Assembly: GCF_016863315.1 (NCBI RefSeq) | Contig: NZ_BOOQ01000053.1 | Location: 32,638-96,637, forward strand | Length of the DNA stretch: 64,000 nucleotides | DNA from: Planotetraspora silvatica | GTDB taxonomy: Bacteria > Actinomycetota > Actinomycetes > Streptosporangiales > Streptosporangiaceae | Direction of reading: 5' to 3' | Part shown: piece after piece, positions 62,407 through 64,000 of the stretch | Numbering within the stretch: the stretch's first letter is position 1 | Layout: the number at the start of each line of letters is the position of its first letter | The notes under the pieces: generated by a model | Database searches by the model: none | Told to the model about the DNA's origin: nothing | The model's input: the letters and a program-made list of their open reading frames with translations, nothing else | Made by a program: the position numbers and the translations under genes

Positions 62407-63999
62407 ATGCGCCAGCTGACGGCACTCGACGCGCAGTTCCTGAGCGTCGAGTCCAGCACGACGGCCGCCCACGTGGCCGGCATGGCGATTTTGGACCCGT
62501 CGTCGGCACCGTCGGGCACCGTGACCAGGCAGTGCCTTATCGGCCTGCTGCGTGAGCGGATCCATCTGGCGCCTCCGCTGCGGATGCGGCTCGCCGGTCT
62601 GCCGTTCGGGCTCGACCGGCCCTACTGGATCGACGACCCCGACTTCGACCTCGACGACCACGTCCACGAGTCGGCCCTCCCCGCGCCGGGCGACGACCGG
62701 CAACTCGCGGCGCACGTGGCGGAGATCCACGCCCGGCGGCTCGACCGCGGGCGCCCGCTGTGGGAGCTGCACCTGATCCACGGCCTGTCCGGCGGCCGGG
62801 TGGCCGTCTACACCAAGGTCCACCACTGCGCCATCGACGGCGTCTCCGGCTCGGAGATCCTCGTCTCGCTGCTCGACCCCTCTCCCGAGCCGCGCCTCGT
62901 CGAGGCCCCGCCCGAGGTGACGCCGGTCGCGGAGCCCGGGCTCCTGCCGATGCTCGCGGGCGCGTTCGCCCGGTCGATCACCCAGCCCGTCGAGACGCTG
63001 CGCTCCATCGTGCGCGCCGCCGCCGACCTCGACACCATCCCCGTCGTGGCCGCCCTGCCGGGCGCGCGGCTCATGGCGGAGCTGACCCGGCGGATCGCGG
63101 GCGACGACCGGCCGCTGCCCGAACTGCCGCCCCCCGCCGCCCCGCGCACGCCGTTCAACGGCCCGATCTCCGCCGAGCGCTCCTTCTCCTACGGCTCGAT
63201 CCCCATGAGCGAGGTCAAGACCGTGGCCCGCTCGTTCGGGATGAGCGCCAACGACGTCGTGATGACCCTGTGCTCGTCGGCGCTGCGGCGCTGGCTGTCC
63301 GCCCACGACGCGCTGCCCGACCGGCCGCTGATCGCGGCCGTGCCCGTCGCGGTCCGCACGGCTCGCGGCGGCGAGGCCATCGGCAACCAGATCTCCGCGA
63401 TGATCGCACCGCTGGCCACTCACGTGGCGTGCCCGAAGGAGCGGCTGGCCACCGTCCGCTCGACCATGGCGACGGCCAAGCGGCGCTTCGCGATGTCACG
63501 CAGGACCTGGCTGACCGACGTGTGCGCGATGTTCCCCGCGGCGTTCTCCGCTCTGGCGACGCCGGCGCTGTTCCGGCTCGCGGGCATGACCGGCACGGGC
63601 GTCAACCTCATCGTCTCGAACGTCCCCGGCCCTCGGGCCCCGCTGTACATGTGCGGCGCCCGGATGCTCTCCTATCACCCGATGTCCGTGGTCACCGACG
63701 TGACCGGCGGGATCAGCGTCACCTGCATGTCCTACGACGGGCGCCTCGACTTCGGCGTCGTCGCGTGCCCGGCCCTGGTCCCGGACGTCTGGAGCATCAT
63801 GGGCCATCTCCGCGAGGCGATGGACGAACTGCTCGCGCTGGCCGGGGAGCAGGAAGAGCCCAGGACAGCCGAAACGGCGGAGACGCCCGAGATGCCCGAG
63901 ATGCCTGGAACACCCAAGACGGCCAAGCCGGCGGAGACGAGCCCGGAGGCCGCCGTCCCCGGCCAGGCCCCTCCGGTCAGGGAGAAGATCCCGGCCTAG
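62407..63999 (+). CDS. Wax ester synthase/diacylglycerol acyltransferase (WS/DGAT)
   Basis: 530 residues. Catalytic HHxxxDG motif in YTKVHHCAIDGVSGSEIL; opening RQLTALDAQFLSVESSTTAA and the later NLIVSNVPGPRAPLYMCGAR are family signatures. It makes triacylglycerol or wax esters for storage. ATG 62407 is 7 nt from AGGGGG; ATG 62401 is too close to it. The last ~60 residues are a Thr/Glu/Pro repeat tail (TAETPEMPEMPGTPKTAKPA) outside the enzyme fold. Confidence 0.92.
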   Translation: MRQLTALDAQFLSVESSTTAAHVAGMAILDPSSAPSGTVTRQCLIGLLRERIHLAPPLRMRLAGLPFGLDRPYWIDDPDFDLDDHVHESALPAPGDDRQLAAHVAEIHARRLDRGRPLWELHLIHGLSGGRVAVYTKVHHCAIDGVSGSEILVSLLDPSPEPRLVEAPPEVTPVAEPGLLPMLAGAFARSITQPVETLRSIVRAAADLDTIPVVAALPGARLMAELTRRIAGDDRPLPELPPPAAPRTPFNGPISAERSFSYGSIPMSEVKTVARSFGMSANDVVMTLCSSALRRWLSAHDALPDRPLIAAVPVAVRTARGGEAIGNQISAMIAPLATHVACPKERLATVRSTMATAKRRFAMSRRTWLTDVCAMFPAAFSALATPALFRLAGMTGTGVNLIVSNVPGPRAPLYMCGARMLSYHPMSVVTDVTGGISVTCMSYDGRLDFGVVACPALVPDVWSIMGHLREAMDELLALAGEQEEPRTAETAETPEMPEMPGTPKTAKPAETSPEAAVPGQAPPVREKIPA

Positions 64000-64000
64000 C

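Overview
The window is very GC-rich (most third codon positions are G or C). It carries actinobacterial hallmarks: a glgM/glgC divergent pair, DUF5302, DUF5685 and Rv1733c-type proteins, an F420/deazaflavin-dependent (Ddn-like) oxidoreductase, a WS/DGAT acyltransferase, many GTG and TTG starts, and probable leaderless promoters. It is chromosomal DNA of a filamentous-type actinomycete, most likely Streptosporangiales; the order is inferred from overall gene content, not proven. No phage, IS element, CRISPR array, rRNA or origin was seen.

Layout. 0-4 kb: 5' end of a DUF574-type SAM methyltransferase, an RlaP-like nucleotidyltransferase, an HxlR regulator overlapping a luciferase-like monooxygenase/hemerythrin fusion, and an adenosine-deaminase-like enzyme with an altered active-site motif. 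4-7.4 kb: an unknown membrane protein with a TTA codon, and an NhaA antiporter fused to a DsbA-like domain. 7.4-10.3 kb: a RsbW-like ATPase whose reading frame runs antisense into a four-gene, tightly coupled operon (WXG100-like protein, calpain-like cysteine protease, small beta protein, lipoprotein). This looks like a type VII-type effector module and is the best candidate for a new system here. 10.4-14 kb: sulfotransferase, beta-propeller glycosidase-like protein, gnd. 14-18 kb: a TetR/DHA2 efflux pair with two palindromic operators, a Ddn-like protein, an SDR remnant and an orphan histidine kinase.

18-23 kb: DUF3516 helicase, dusB, an ACT protein and tRNA-Gly/Cys/Val. 23-29 kb: DUF5302, a conserved actinobacterial protein, pgeF, an alcohol dehydrogenase, glgM<>glgC and an Rv1733c-like membrane protein. 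29-36.7 kb: DUF5685 Cys-rich protein coupled to a membrane repeat protein, MscS channel, Bug/TctC lipoprotein, glmS with a small companion gene. 36.8-42.5 kb: DJ-1/PfpI, XdhC-like, a large secreted phosphodiester-glycosidase/metallophosphoesterase, a second tRNA-Gly/Val pair identical to the first, and a small secreted protein. 42.5-53.4 kb: MFS exporter, a molybdopterin oxidoreductase that appears to lack its cofactor-binding C-terminal domain plus its helical partner, a LAL regulator, and a Cys-nucleophile alpha/beta hydrolase next to a GMC (cholesterol-oxidase-like) oxidoreductase.

53.3-64 kb: LigD-type polymerase, APH-family kinase, ribokinase, a CbiX-like protein, DUF2203, a GNAT pseudogene broken by one in-frame TGA, an aldo/keto reductase with a TTG start, PolX and a WS/DGAT acyltransferase. 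Function is mostly housekeeping and carbon-storage/lipid metabolism, with several self-contained regulated modules between.
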